Of a stretch of 64,000 bases of DNA, positions 46,121-55,178 are shown one piece after another. This DNA comes from Flavobacterium tagetis. GTDB lineage: Bacteria; Bacteroidota; Bacteroidia; Flavobacteriales; Flavobacteriaceae. Below the pieces are notes generated by a model. It saw nothing but the letters and a program-made list of their open reading frames with translations. It had not been told where the DNA came from and ran no database searches. The translations under genes were made by a program, and so were the position numbers. The stretch lies in contig NZ_JAERSF010000001.1 in assembly GCF_016735615.1 (NCBI RefSeq), forward strand, positions 1,504,899 to 1,568,898, read 5' to 3'. The stretch's first letter is position 1; each line of letters opens with the position of its first letter.

Positions 46121-47119
46121 ATGAATACAATCACAGCCGCAATTACCGCTGTTGGAGCTTATGTTCCTGACTTCGTTCTTTCGAACCAAGTACTAGAAAC
46201 AATGGTTGATACCAATGATGAGTGGATTACCGCTCGAACAGGAATTAAAGAAAGAAGAATTCTTAAAGATGCTGATAAAGGTACATCGTATCTTGCGATA
46301 CAAGCAGCAAAGGATTTGATTGCAAAAGCAAATATTGATCCGCTTGAGATTGATATGATTATAATGGCAACTGCAACACCAGACATGATGGTAGCTTCTA
46401 CAGGAGTATATGTTGCAACAGAAATTGGAGCAACAAATGCATTTTCATACGATTTGCAGGCAGCATGTTCAAGTTTCTTGTACGGAATGTCAACTGCTGC
46501 AGCTTATGTTCAGTCTAGACGTTACAAAAAAGTACTTTTAATTGGTGCCGATAAAATGTCATCAATTGTAGATTATACAGATAGAGCAACTTGTATTATT
46601 TTTGGAGATGGAGCTGGTGCAGTTCTTTTCGAACCAAATTACGAAGGTCTAGGTTTGCAGGATGAGTATTTAAGAAGTGACGGTGTTGGTCGTGATTTTC
46701 TTAAAATTCCTGCTGGAGGTTCTTTAATTCCGCCTAGTGAAGATACTGTAAAAAATAGACAGCACAATATTATGCAAGACGGTAAAACTGTTTTCAAATA
46801 TGCTGTAACTAATATGGCAGATGCTAGCGAATTGATTTTGCAAAGAAATAATTTGACAAATCAAGACGTTGACTGGTTAGTGCCACACCAAGCTAATAAA
46901 CGTATTATTGATGCTACTGCAGGAAGATTAGAATTGGATGATTCTAAAGTTCTGGTAAATATCGAAAGATACGGTAATACTACTTCTGGAACTTTACCAT
47001 TAGTATTAGCTGATTTTGAAGATAAGCTTAAAAAGGGAGATAACATTATCTTTGCCGCTTTTGGTGGTGGATTCACTTGGGGATCTATCTATTTAAAATG
47101 GGCTTACGATAAAAAATAA
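46121..47119 (+). CDS. fabH: 3-oxoacyl-ACP synthase III
   Basis: 332 aa. Thiolase fold with catalytic Cys in YDLQAACSSFLYGM, His in WLVPHQANKRII and Asn in ERYGNTTSGTLPL. It starts fatty-acid synthesis by condensing acyl-CoA with malonyl-ACP. It follows rpmF and precedes accB, so precursor supply and initiation are encoded together. Confidence 0.96.
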   Translation: MNTITAAITAVGAYVPDFVLSNQVLETMVDTNDEWITARTGIKERRILKDADKGTSYLAIQAAKDLIAKANIDPLEIDMIIMATATPDMMVASTGVYVATEIGATNAFSYDLQAACSSFLYGMSTAAAYVQSRRYKKVLLIGADKMSSIVDYTDRATCIIFGDGAGAVLFEPNYEGLGLQDEYLRSDGVGRDFLKIPAGGSLIPPSEDTVKNRQHNIMQDGKTVFKYAVTNMADASELILQRNNLTNQDVDWLVPHQANKRIIDATAGRLELDDSKVLVNIERYGNTTSGTLPLVLADFEDKLKKGDNIIFAAFGGGFTWGSIYLKWAYDKK

Positions 47120-47142
47120 ATTAAAACTAAAAACGAATCATT

Positions 47143-47628
47143 ATGGATTTAAAAGAAATTCAAAACCTAATCAAATTTGTTGCAAATTCGGGCGTTGCAG
47201 AAGTGAAGTTAGAAATGGATGATGTAAAAATCACGATCAGAACAACTTTAGAAACAAATGTAACTGAAGCAACTTACGTACAGCAATTACCTGCTCAGGC
47301 AGCTTTACCTCAAGCTGCAGTTCCACAAGTTACAGCTCCAACGGTTGTAAGTGTAACTCCAGAAGCACCAGCTGCTAACGATTCTAAATATATTACTATA
47401 AAATCTCCAATTATTGGAACATTCTATAGAAAACCATCTCCAGACAAACCTGTTTTCACTGAAGTTGGAAGCACTGTATCTAAAGGTGATGTTCTTTGCG
47501 TAATTGAAGCAATGAAATTATTCAACGAAATCGAATCTGAAGTTTCTGGTAAAATTGTAAAAATTCTTGTAGACGATATGTCTCCAGTAGAATTTGATCA
47601 ACCTTTATTCTTAGTAGATCCATCATAA
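47143..47628 (+). CDS. accB: Acetyl-CoA carboxylase biotin carboxyl carrier protein
   Basis: 161 aa. N-terminal helical segment, a Pro/Ala/Val-rich linker ([16 protein letters not shown]) and a C-terminal biotinyl domain with the biotin-acceptor lysine in [12 protein letters not shown]. It carries the carboxyl group for malonyl-CoA formation and works with accC. Confidence 0.96.
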   Translation: MDLKEIQNLIKFVANSGVAEVKLEMDDVKITIRTTLETNVTEATYVQQLPAQAALPQAAVPQVTAPTVVSVTPEAPAANDSKYITIKSPIIGTFYRKPSPDKPVFTEVGSTVSKGDVLCVIEAMKLFNEIESEVSGKIVKILVDDMSPVEFDQPLFLVDPS

Positions 47629-47635
47629 TTTTTAA

Positions 47636-47692
47636 AAATTCCAATAGAGAAATCACAAAATCCAATGAGTTGGAATTTGGAGATTGGAATTT
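47636..47692. repeat. AAATTCCAAT inverted repeat between accB and accC
   Basis: AAATTCCAAT (47636-47645) and ATTGGAATTT (47683-47692) form a 10-bp inverted repeat in the spacer, with more TCCAAT/TTGGAA words between. It shares its sequence with the longer inverted repeat after accC. Confidence 0.7.
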
Positions 47693-47713
47693 GTAATTTT
47701 TAATTTAAATAAG

Positions 47714-49060
47714 ATGTTTAAAAAAATATTAATTGCGAATAGAGGAGAAATTGCACTTCGTGTAATTCGTACATGTAAGGAAATGGGAATCAAAACTGTT
47801 GCAGTTTACTCTACAGCCGATGCAGAAAGTTTGCATGTTAAATTTGCAGACGAAGCGGTTTGTATAGGTCCTCCTCCGAGTAACTTATCGTATTTGAAAA
47901 TGTCAAATATTATTGCCGCTGCAGAAATTACAAATGCAGATGCAATACATCCAGGTTATGGATTTCTTTCTGAGAATGCTAAATTCTCTAAAATCTGTCA
48001 AGAGCACGGAATTAAATTTATCGGTGCTGCTCCAGAAATGATCGACCGAATGGGAGATAAAGCTTCTGCTAAAGCTACAATGAAAGCAGCAGGAGTACCA
48101 TGTGTGCCAGGTTCAGATGGATTGTTAGAATCTTACGAACATGCACAAAAAATAGCTAAAGAAATTGGTTATCCAGTTATGATGAAAGCTACTGCTGGTG
48201 GTGGTGGAAAAGGAATGCGTGCCATCTGGAAAGAAGATGAGCTGTTAAAAGCTTGGGAAAGTGCACGTCAAGAAGCGGCTGCAGCATTTGGAAATGACGG
48301 AATGTACATGGAGAAACTTATTGAAGAACCACGTCATATCGAAATTCAAGTTGTTGGAGATTCTTACGGTAAAGCATGTCACCTTTCTGAAAGAGATTGT
48401 TCTGTTCAAAGACGTCACCAAAAACTTACTGAAGAAACACCTTCGCCTTTCATGACAGATGATCTTCGTACAAGAATGGGAGAGGCTGCTGTAAAAGCTG
48501 CTGAGTTTATTAAATATGAAGGAGCTGGAACTGTAGAATTTTTGGTTGACAAACACAGAAACTTCTACTTCATGGAAATGAATACTCGTATTCAGGTGGA
48601 GCACCCAATCACAGAACAAGTTATTGATTACGATTTGATCCGTGAGCAGATTATGGTTGCTGCTGGAATTCCAATTTCTGGTAAAAACTACCTTCCACAA
48701 TTACACGCTATTGAAGTACGTATTAATGCTGAAGATCCTTATAACGATTTTCGTCCTTCACCAGGAAAAATTACTACGCTTCATATGCCAGGAGGACACG
48801 GAGTTCGTTTAGATACTCACGTTTACTCAGGATATAGTATTCCGCCAAACTACGATTCTATGATTGCTAAGTTAATTACAACTGCTCAATCTCGTGAAGA
48901 AGCTATTAGCAAAATGCGTAGAGCTTTGGATGAGTTCGTAATCGAAGGTGTGAAAACTACAATCCCTTTCCACAGACAATTAATGGATGATCCAAAATAT
49001 ATTGCAGGAGACTATACAACTGCATTTATGGATACATTTAAAATGAATAGTCCAGAATAA
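47714..49060 (+). CDS. accC: Acetyl-CoA carboxylase biotin carboxylase
   Basis: 448 aa from ATG 47714 ([25 protein letters not shown]). ATP-grasp enzyme with [39 protein letters not shown] and [15 protein letters not shown]. It carboxylates biotin on AccB. The longer frame from 47684 starts in the repeat and lacks homology-like sequence. A strong terminator ends the cluster. Confidence 0.96.
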   Translation: MFKKILIANRGEIALRVIRTCKEMGIKTVAVYSTADAESLHVKFADEAVCIGPPPSNLSYLKMSNIIAAAEITNADAIHPGYGFLSENAKFSKICQEHGIKFIGAAPEMIDRMGDKASAKATMKAAGVPCVPGSDGLLESYEHAQKIAKEIGYPVMMKATAGGGGKGMRAIWKEDELLKAWESARQEAAAAFGNDGMYMEKLIEEPRHIEIQVVGDSYGKACHLSERDCSVQRRHQKLTEETPSPFMTDDLRTRMGEAAVKAAEFIKYEGAGTVEFLVDKHRNFYFMEMNTRIQVEHPITEQVIDYDLIREQIMVAAGIPISGKNYLPQLHAIEVRINAEDPYNDFRPSPGKITTLHMPGGHGVRLDTHVYSGYSIPPNYDSMIAKLITTAQSREEAISKMRRALDEFVIEGVKTTIPFHRQLMDDPKYIAGDYTTAFMDTFKMNSPE

Positions 49061-49064
49061 TTAT

Positions 49065-49096
49065 AAAGGCTTCCAGATTTGGAAGCCTTTTTCTTT
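49065..49096 (+). terminator. Terminator after accC
   Basis: AAAGGCTTCC, AGATTT, GGAAGCCTTT, then T-rich sequence; perfect 10-bp stem. Confidence 0.9.
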
Positions 49097-49109
49097 TATG
49101 AGCCTTTAT

Positions 49110-49221
49110 AAATTCCAATAAATCAAATTCCAAATTCCAATATTAGAAACCTAAACTTTAGATTAAGAGCTTAAAACTTCATCGTAAACTTTGGAATTTG
49201 GAATTTGATTTATTGAAATTT
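49110..49221. repeat. 31-bp inverted repeat, REP- or MITE-like
   Basis: Arms at 49110-49140 and 49191-49221 are complementary over 31 bases with one mismatch (core AATAAATCAAATTCC), with a 50-base loop. No ORF inside. Related AAATTCCAA words occur at 47636 and 57124. Confidence 0.85.
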
Positions 49222-49230
49222 TTCTAAAGG

Positions 49231-49280
49231 TTACACTATAAGTGTTTACTTATTACACACATTTTTTCTCTTTTACACAC
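49231..49280 (+). promoter_or_regulatory. Three phased TTACAC repeats upstream of the PepSY-like array
   Basis: TTACAC occurs at 49231, 49253 and 49273, about 20-22 bases apart, the last two as TTACACAC. They lie about 40-90 bases before the start expected from the -7 box at 49305. Phasing near two helical turns suggests an activator site; the regulator is not known. Confidence 0.5.
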
Positions 49281-49304
49281 CTTTTCAGTTTTCTCTTTTT
49301 TTGC

Positions 49305-49312
49305 TATATTTG
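49305..49312 (+). promoter_or_regulatory. -7 box of the PepSY-like array
   Basis: TATATTTG matches TAnnTTTG; there is no TTG at the -33 distance, suggesting an activator-dependent promoter. The leader to the first ATG is about 110 bases and contains three TACGG words. Confidence 0.6.
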
Positions 49313-49426
49313 ATGTAAAGTGTTTAAATATAGGTTTTTACGGTCTTTGGTACGGCTCTTTTCTTTTACGGCATAATAATTTCATTACTTAAAGCGTAAA
49401 CAACTATTAATTTAAATATATACGTT

Positions 49427-49723
49427 ATGAAAAATTTATTTTTATCAGCCGCAATTGTTTTAGGAGGTTTAACTTCATTCGCTTCAACTACGCAAGTAAC
49501 AAATACAATCGTAAAAACGATTTCTATCGAAGACGAATACACTGAAATCAAATTAGAAGAATTACCTGCTGCTATTACAGAATCTTTGAAAAAAGCATAT
49601 CCAGAAGCAGTAATTACTAAAGCATATAAAAACGAAAAAGCACAGTATAAACTTGACGTAACTGTTGGCGACAAAGTAGGAAATCTTTTTGCAAATGCAG
49701 ACGGAACTTGGATTAAACAATAA
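49427..49723 (+). CDS. PepSY-like small exported protein 1
   Basis: 98 aa with signal peptide (KNLFLSAAIVLGGLTSFAS). The mature domain has the PepSY-like (DUF2874) pattern: EIKLEELPAAITESLKKAYPEAVITKAYKNEKAQYKLDVTVGDKV, ending GNLFANADGTWIKQ. This is the first of five paralogues in tandem. PepSY-type domains often inhibit or bind proteases in the periplasm, but this group has no proven function. Confidence 0.85.
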   Translation: MKNLFLSAAIVLGGLTSFASTTQVTNTIVKTISIEDEYTEIKLEELPAAITESLKKAYPEAVITKAYKNEKAQYKLDVTVGDKVGNLFANADGTWIKQ

Positions 49724-49798
49724 TCTTAAACTAAGGTCTTGTGAAAATCCAGATCAAGAATACTAAGATCAAATTAACTATATTAAAAAACAACTATC

Positions 49799-50095
49799 AT
49801 GAAAAATTTATTTTTATCAGCCGCAATCGTTTTGGGAGGTTTAACATCATTTGCTTCAACTTCGCCAATTTCAAATACAATCGTAAAAACAATCTCTATC
49901 CAAGATGATTATACAGAAATTAAATTGGAAGAGCTTCCAGCAGCAGTAACAGATGCTCTTAAAAAAGCGTATCCAGATGCTGTGCTTTCTAAAGCATTTA
50001 AAAACACAAAATCTGAATACAAGCTTGAAGTAACTGTTGGAGATAAAACAGGTAATCTTTTTGCTAACGCAGATGGAACTTGGATTAAAAAATAA
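49799..50095 (+). CDS. PepSY-like small exported protein 2
   Basis: 98 aa, very close to protein 1 in both signal peptide and mature part (ELPAAVTDALKKAYPDAVLSKAFKN; GNLFANADGTWIKK), so the two are the most recent duplication in the array. Signal peptide KNLFLSAAIVLGGLTSFAS is identical to that of protein 1. Separated from it by 75 bases, the largest gap in the array. Confidence 0.85.
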   Translation: MKNLFLSAAIVLGGLTSFASTSPISNTIVKTISIQDDYTEIKLEELPAAVTDALKKAYPDAVLSKAFKNTKSEYKLEVTVGDKTGNLFANADGTWIKK

Positions 50096-50123
50096 TTAAG
50101 TCTAACCCTTAAAAACTATTACT

Positions 50124-50414
50124 ATGAAAAAGTTAATCTTATCGGCAGCAATTGTTTTAGGCAGTTTGTCGATGAATGCAGAGACCCCTGTTGCAACCAA
50201 TCAAATGGTGCAGACAGTAAATGACCAGGATGGATATAAAGAAGTAGATGGAGTTCCGGCAGCCGTAAAAAAAGGCTTAGATGCAGCTTATCCTGGTGTA
50301 GTGCTTGAGAAAGCATGGGTTAATGATAAGAAGGAGTACAAAATTGAGATAACCGTTCGAGGTGAAAAATCGATCGTTTATACAGATGCTTCTGGTAACA
50401 TTCTTAAAAAATAA
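50124..50414 (+). CDS. PepSY-like small exported protein 3
   Basis: 96 aa. Signal peptide KKLILSAAIVLGSLSMNAE, then DGYKEVDGVPAAVKKGLDAAYPGVVLEKAWVNDKKEYKIEITVRGEKSIVYTDASGNILKK. Same fold pattern as its neighbours but with a distinct N-terminal linker and shorter strand before VPAAVKK. The gap to the next gene is only 18 bases. Confidence 0.85.
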   Translation: MKKLILSAAIVLGSLSMNAETPVATNQMVQTVNDQDGYKEVDGVPAAVKKGLDAAYPGVVLEKAWVNDKKEYKIEITVRGEKSIVYTDASGNILKK

Positions 50415-50432
50415 TTTAAACCACTAAATATT

Positions 50433-50726
50433 ATGAAAAAGTTAATCTTATCAGCAGCAATTGTTCTTGGAAGTTTATCAGTAAATGCTACGGTTCTTCC
50501 AGCAGTTTCGATTTCTCAATCAGTACTTATTCAAAGTGAATATACTGAAATATCTGCAGACGCCGTTCCGGCACCTGTAAAGTCTACGCTTGAAAAATCT
50601 TTCCCGAACACTAAGCTTGAAAAAGCTTATAAAAATGAGAAAAATGAGTACAAACTTGAAATTTCAAGTGGAGATAAGAAGTATACTATTTTTACAGATG
50701 CTTCTGGAAATATCATTAAAAAATAA
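50433..50726 (+). CDS. PepSY-like small exported protein 4
   Basis: 97 aa. Signal peptide nearly identical to protein 3 (KKLILSAAIVLGSLSVNA). Mature part: YTEISADAVPAPVKSTLEKSFPNTKLEKAYKNEKNEYKLEISSGDKKYTIFTDASGNIIKK. Gap of 15 bases to the next copy. Confidence 0.85.
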   Translation: MKKLILSAAIVLGSLSVNATVLPAVSISQSVLIQSEYTEISADAVPAPVKSTLEKSFPNTKLEKAYKNEKNEYKLEISSGDKKYTIFTDASGNIIKK

Positions 50727-50741
50727 TTTTAAATCAGCATC

Positions 50742-51038
50742 ATGAAAAAACTAATCTTATCAGCAATAGTGGTTTTTGGAACTATGTCTATGCATGCAAA
50801 TGTATGGCCTGTTTCAGAAAATGCTAAAGCAACTGTAACTATTCAATCAGAATATACAGAAGTTACAGTAGATGCTGTTCCTGCAGCTGTGAAAACAGCT
50901 TTGCAGACTGCTTATCCGGGAGCAAAACTGGACAAAGCATTTGTAAATGATAAAAAAGAGTACAAACTTGAAATATCAGTTGGAGACCAAAAGGCTACTG
51001 TTTATTCAGATGTCAATGGTAACTGGTTGAAGATATAA
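50742..51038 (+). CDS. PepSY-like small exported protein 5
   Basis: 98 aa. Signal peptide KKLILSAIVVFGTMSMHA. Mature part: YTEVTVDAVPAAVKTALQTAYPGAKLDKAFVNDKKEYKLEISVGDQKATVYSDVNGNWLKI. Last copy before the terminator at 51071. The array shares direction with the NtrC-type regulator that follows. Confidence 0.85.
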   Translation: MKKLILSAIVVFGTMSMHANVWPVSENAKATVTIQSEYTEVTVDAVPAAVKTALQTAYPGAKLDKAFVNDKKEYKLEISVGDQKATVYSDVNGNWLKI

Positions 51039-51070
51039 ATTAGGTGAATTTAGATTTATGTTTTTGGTGA

Positions 51071-51105
51071 AAAAGAGATTGCGTCGTGCAATCTCTTTTT
51101 TTTTA
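51071..51105 (+). terminator. Terminator after the PepSY-like array
   Basis: AAAGAGATTGC, short loop, GCAATCTCTTT, then a T-run. Confidence 0.88.
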
Positions 51106-51175
51106 CATATTTTACATAATTTTATGAAATAACAAGTATAATAATATTATTTTAGCAAAAAGTCCCTAAAAGCAG

Positions 51176-52537
51176 ATGCCGAAGATATTAGTAATAGAAG
51201 ATGATATTGCGTTTTGTAAATTATTAGAAAAATTTCTAATCAAAAAAGCGTATGATGTAACGATAGCGTTCTCTGCCTCAGAAGCACGTGAAGCAGTTAA
51301 AAATGAATCTTTTGATTTGATTTTGACAGATCTTCGCTTGCCTGATTCTGATGGCATTGGATTGATGTCTGAATTTAAAAATTCGCATCCTCATATTCCA
51401 GTTATTTTAATGACGGGCTACTCTGATGTAAATACTGCAGTTAAAGCCATTAAAAATGGAGCGGCAGATTATATTTCTAAACCTTTTAATCCAGATGAAG
51501 TTCTTTTGGTTATTACCAATGCACTGCAAGCTCCAAAAGCAGAAGCAGAAGAACAGTCTGAAACTCCAGAAAAAAAGAAAAAAGCAGTTAAAAAGCCAGT
51601 TGCGACAGAAAATGAATTTGTTAGAGGAATTTCTGTGGCATCCAAAAAGCTTCTAGATCACATTCAGTTGGTAAGTCCAACCGACATGTCTGTTTTAATT
51701 ATCGGAGAAAGCGGAACAGGAAAAGAAATCATAGCAAAAAGCATTCACCAGCAGAGCAGAAGAAAAGACAATAATTTTATTGCGGTAGATTGCGGAGCGA
51801 TTCCAAAAGAATTGGCAGCGAGCGAATTTTTCGGACATTTAAAAGGATCTTTTACCGGAGCAATCAATGATAAAAAAGGATATTTTGAAGCTGCAAATGG
51901 CGGAACTTTATTTTTGGATGAAATTGGAAATCTTTCTTACGAAAATCAAATTCAGTTACTAAGAGCACTTCAAGAAAGAAAAATTAAACCCGTAGGAAGC
52001 AATAAAGAAATAAACGTCGATATACGCATTATTACGGCTACCAACGAAGATTTGCGCGAGGCAGTAAAAAATGGCGATTTTAGAGAAGATTTATACCATA
52101 GAATCAATGAATTTTCAATTCAGTCTCCTTCTTTAAAAGACCGTGGAGAAGATTTAATGGTTTTTGCCGATTATTTCTTAGAAAAAGCGAATCAGCAATT
52201 AGATAAAGATGTCATCGGATTTTCTCCAGAAGTGGTTTCTATTTTTCAGAATTATAGCTGGCCAGGAAATTTACGTGAATTGCAAAATTGTGTAAAAAGA
52301 GCTACTCTTTTAACTCGTGGCGAATTTATAGAAAGCGATGTGCTCCCAGCAGAATTTTTCCAGATTCAAAATCAGTCTGCTACTACAAATGAAGTTTTCT
52401 CATTGTCTGAAAATGAAAAAGAAACTATTATTAGTGCTTTGTCAAAAACGCAGAATAACAAATCGGAAGCGGCAAAACTGCTGAAAATTACCAGAAAAAC
52501 ACTTTACAATAAATTGAAACAGTATAATATCGAATAA
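51176..52537 (+). CDS. NtrC-family sigma-54-dependent response regulator
   Basis: 453 aa. Receiver domain with phospho-acceptor D52 (LILTDLRLPDSDG), a charged linker (121-150), an AAA+ sigma-54 activator domain (Walker A IIGESGTGKEIIAKSI, GSFTGA loop for sigma-54 contact, Walker B GTLFLDEIGNLS, SWPGNLRELQNCVKRA), and a C-terminal Fis-type helix-turn-helix (NNKSEAAKLLKITRKTLYNKLKQY). It activates sigma-54 promoters. The GAFTGA loop reads GSFTGA, a tolerated variant. Probable partner is the convergent hybrid kinase; the tandem secreted proteins upstream may be its targets, but this is inference. Confidence 0.95.
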   Translation: MPKILVIEDDIAFCKLLEKFLIKKAYDVTIAFSASEAREAVKNESFDLILTDLRLPDSDGIGLMSEFKNSHPHIPVILMTGYSDVNTAVKAIKNGAADYISKPFNPDEVLLVITNALQAPKAEAEEQSETPEKKKKAVKKPVATENEFVRGISVASKKLLDHIQLVSPTDMSVLIIGESGTGKEIIAKSIHQQSRRKDNNFIAVDCGAIPKELAASEFFGHLKGSFTGAINDKKGYFEAANGGTLFLDEIGNLSYENQIQLLRALQERKIKPVGSNKEINVDIRIITATNEDLREAVKNGDFREDLYHRINEFSIQSPSLKDRGEDLMVFADYFLEKANQQLDKDVIGFSPEVVSIFQNYSWPGNLRELQNCVKRATLLTRGEFIESDVLPAEFFQIQNQSATTNEVFSLSENEKETIISALSKTQNNKSEAAKLLKITRKTLYNKLKQYNIE

Positions 52538-52566
52538 AAAAGCAGTCTAAAAAGACTGCTTTTTTT
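52536..52566. terminator. Bidirectional terminator between the regulator and the kinase
   Basis: AAAAAGCAGTCT, AAAA, AGACTGCTTTTTTT, with T-runs on both strands. Confidence 0.9.
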
Positions 52567-52572
52567 ACATCA

Positions 52573-55005
52573 TTAAATTTCTTGTTTCAATTCCTTAAAA
52601 AGAACTTTTATTTTTTCGTTTAAATCCATGTAAGTTCCTTTTACATCGATAGTGTTTAAATCTTCTTTTTCTAAATCTTTTAAACGTTCGCCAATTTCAT
52701 TTGCTTGAATTTGTTTAAACATGGGAGCAATACGATGTGCAATAGATTTTATTTCGTCATGATTTTGCTCCTGTACAGCTGTTTTTAAAAGCTCGGTATT
52801 TTCTAAAGTAGTTTCTATAAAAGATTTTAATACTTCTTTCAAAGCAGATTCATCCTGTCCTAAGAAATCTTTCAAGGTTTCTAAAGAATACAGTTGAGAA
52901 CTGTTTTTGTTTACAGTTTCTGTCGGTTCGGCTACAGGAGCTTCTTCATGATCTAAAATATGCTGAATGGTTTCTAGTAAAATTTTTGGCGAATAAGGTT
53001 TCTTTATAACCGTAGTAAAACCAGCATTTTTATAAACAGAAAGATCTAGGTCTGTGCGTCCCGTAAGCGCAATTACGGGTTGATTTTTAAAAACTGTTTC
53101 AGGAAGTTCGTGAAGTTTTTCTAGAAATAGGAATCCATCAATTTCTGGCATTTGAATATCAGTAATTACAAAATCAAAAGGCGTACTTTTGAGTGTTTCC
53201 AAAGCTTTCGCAGGATTTGTAAATGAAAATACCTGGTGCTGTTCTTGCTTTAAAACACCGCTTGTTAGATTCAAAAGATTGATATCGTCGTCTACAACAA
53301 TAAAAGTTTGTTTTTTGGTGTTTTTTGATGGCTTGCTTTTGATTTCAATATTTCCTTGACTGCTATCAAATAATAATGGCAATTGAATAATAAATGTACT
53401 TCCTTTTCCAAAAATGCTTTCTAAGTTCAAACTTCCGCCCAAAATAGAAATAATCTTTTGGCAAATTGACAAACCTAAACCAGTTCCTCCATATTTTTTT
53501 TCAATGCCTTCATTTGCCTGTGCAAACTCTTCAAAAACCAATTTCTGATTGGCTTTTTCAATCCCAATTCCAGTATCTTGAATCGAAATTGTAAAAAACT
53601 GCTCGTCATTCGCGTAAGCGGCAATTCGAATATGACCTTCTTCTGTAAATTTATAAGCATTTCCAATAATGTTGGTCAAGATTTGTTTTAAGCGAAATGG
53701 ATCGCCAACAATACGTTGCTGAAACTTTTCGTCTATATTGATAATAAGATCAATATCTTTTTGTTTATAAACCGTTTGAATATTTCGGGCAACATCTTCA
53801 ATAATTTCGGGTAACGAAAAAGGAACTTTCTCTATAGAGATTTTTCCAGCTTCAATCTGAGAGAAATCTAGTAAATCTTGAACAAGCTGGGTAATATACT
53901 CAGACGAATTTTTAATGTTTTTAACGAAATACGATTGCTTGGTATTGATATCTGAATTCCCTAAAAGTTCAGAATAACCCACAATAGTACTCAAAGGTGT
54001 TTTCAAATCGTGACTCACCGTCGAGATCAATTGCTCGCGGCTTTTCAGCAGATTTTTGGTTTTGAAATTCGCAATTTCAAGCTGTTTCTTATACAATTGA
54101 GATTTTGAATAATCGCTTACAATTAGAATAGAAAAAAAGACAGTCAATAATAAACCGATAACAGCCGAAGCCGTTACAATTTCGTTGACTCTTTTTAATG
54201 ATTTTTCTTTTAATGAATTGTTTTTTATCGAATTGATGATAATCTCTCTTTCAATAATTCGAAGTATTTTTCTAAGCTGATCCGAAATTGCAATTTCATT
54301 TTGAAGCAATTTATTTTCTTCAAAATTCAAAGATTCTTTCTTCTTTTCGGCTTTTATTTTTACCGAGCTCAACAGCTTTTTAGAATTTGCCAAAATAGAA
54401 TCTGAAGCTTTTTTGCTAAGTGTGTTGGTGCTATCATCAGGAATATTCGAATTTAAATAATCGACATAACGCTGTAAGACACTTCGTTGGTAGCTTCCTA
54501 ATTGATTTGGGTTTTTAGTGAAATCCTGAAGTTCAAGTTTTCTAAGGTTAAACTCCATTTTAGTGATTTCATCAATCGCATTGTTTACAGAAGTTTCATC
54601 GTCTGCTTTGTTCTTGATTTCTCTCAACTGTTTGATATTTTTTGTCTTTTCAGCCAAGAAATAAGTAACACTGTCCAAAAGTGTTTTTTGATATTCTGTA
54701 GTAACGATCTGTTTTAAAGTGTCGATTCGTTTGCGTAGAGAATCAGTTTCGATTAAATAGTTTTTGAAATCTTTTTCAGAATTATTCTGAATCGTTTGTC
54801 TGGCTAAACTCTCAGTTTTATAGACATTCGAATAAAGACGGCTTACTCTGATGATTTTTGTTTTTTCTAAAGCAATCTTATCTTCCAGTTTGTTGTAAAC
54901 AACATTCTCAGAATAAAGAAACCACCCAACTGTAACAACCAAAGCCAGTAATGCAACATAGCTGAATAAAACTTTGATTGCGGTGTAGCTTCTTTTGGTC
55001 TCCAT
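52573..55005 (-). CDS. Hybrid sensor histidine kinase with receiver and Hpt domains
   Basis: 810 aa. Two membrane helices (about 13-32 and 278-297) enclose a helical periplasmic sensor. Then HisKA with His332 (LISTVSHDLKTPLSTIVGYSELLG), HATPase (NIIGNAYKFTEEG; DTGIGIEKANQ; YGGTGLGLSICQKI), a receiver (VVDDDINLLNL; DFVITDIQMPEIDGF) and a C-terminal Hpt (IKSIAHRIAPMFKQIQA). A full phosphorelay in one protein; the output is probably the NtrC-type regulator encoded head-on. Confidence 0.94.
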   Translation of the reverse strand: METKRSYTAIKVLFSYVALLALVVTVGWFLYSENVVYNKLEDKIALEKTKIIRVSRLYSNVYKTESLARQTIQNNSEKDFKNYLIETDSLRKRIDTLKQIVTTEYQKTLLDSVTYFLAEKTKNIKQLREIKNKADDETSVNNAIDEITKMEFNLRKLELQDFTKNPNQLGSYQRSVLQRYVDYLNSNIPDDSTNTLSKKASDSILANSKKLLSSVKIKAEKKKESLNFEENKLLQNEIAISDQLRKILRIIEREIIINSIKNNSLKEKSLKRVNEIVTASAVIGLLLTVFFSILIVSDYSKSQLYKKQLEIANFKTKNLLKSREQLISTVSHDLKTPLSTIVGYSELLGNSDINTKQSYFVKNIKNSSEYITQLVQDLLDFSQIEAGKISIEKVPFSLPEIIEDVARNIQTVYKQKDIDLIINIDEKFQQRIVGDPFRLKQILTNIIGNAYKFTEEGHIRIAAYANDEQFFTISIQDTGIGIEKANQKLVFEEFAQANEGIEKKYGGTGLGLSICQKIISILGGSLNLESIFGKGSTFIIQLPLLFDSSQGNIEIKSKPSKNTKKQTFIVVDDDINLLNLTSGVLKQEQHQVFSFTNPAKALETLKSTPFDFVITDIQMPEIDGFLFLEKLHELPETVFKNQPVIALTGRTDLDLSVYKNAGFTTVIKKPYSPKILLETIQHILDHEEAPVAEPTETVNKNSSQLYSLETLKDFLGQDESALKEVLKSFIETTLENTELLKTAVQEQNHDEIKSIAHRIAPMFKQIQANEIGERLKDLEKEDLNTIDVKGTYMDLNEKIKVLFKELKQEI

Positions 55006-55123
55006 ATTTTGCTTAAAAGATTTGGGAATTCGGGATTATTAAAACATTGCAATTTATCTAAAAAAATCTGTTTTATGAAGAGTAAATCTACCGAATATGT
55101 TACATAATTGTAAGGTCTACAAA

Positions 55124-55160
55124 GAAAAACAGCCGTAGATTATGTAAATCTACGGCTGTC
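55124..55160 (-). terminator. Terminator after the S9 peptidase gene
   Basis: ACAGCCGTAGAT and ATCTACGGCTGT arms; on the minus strand a TTTTTC run follows. Confidence 0.85.
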
Positions 55161-55178
55161 AAAATATTATTTTATGAA

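Noticed and set aside
49427..51038. The five-gene array as a CRISPR-like or sequence repeat
   Set aside because: The units are diverged coding genes with signal peptides, not short identical repeats with spacers.
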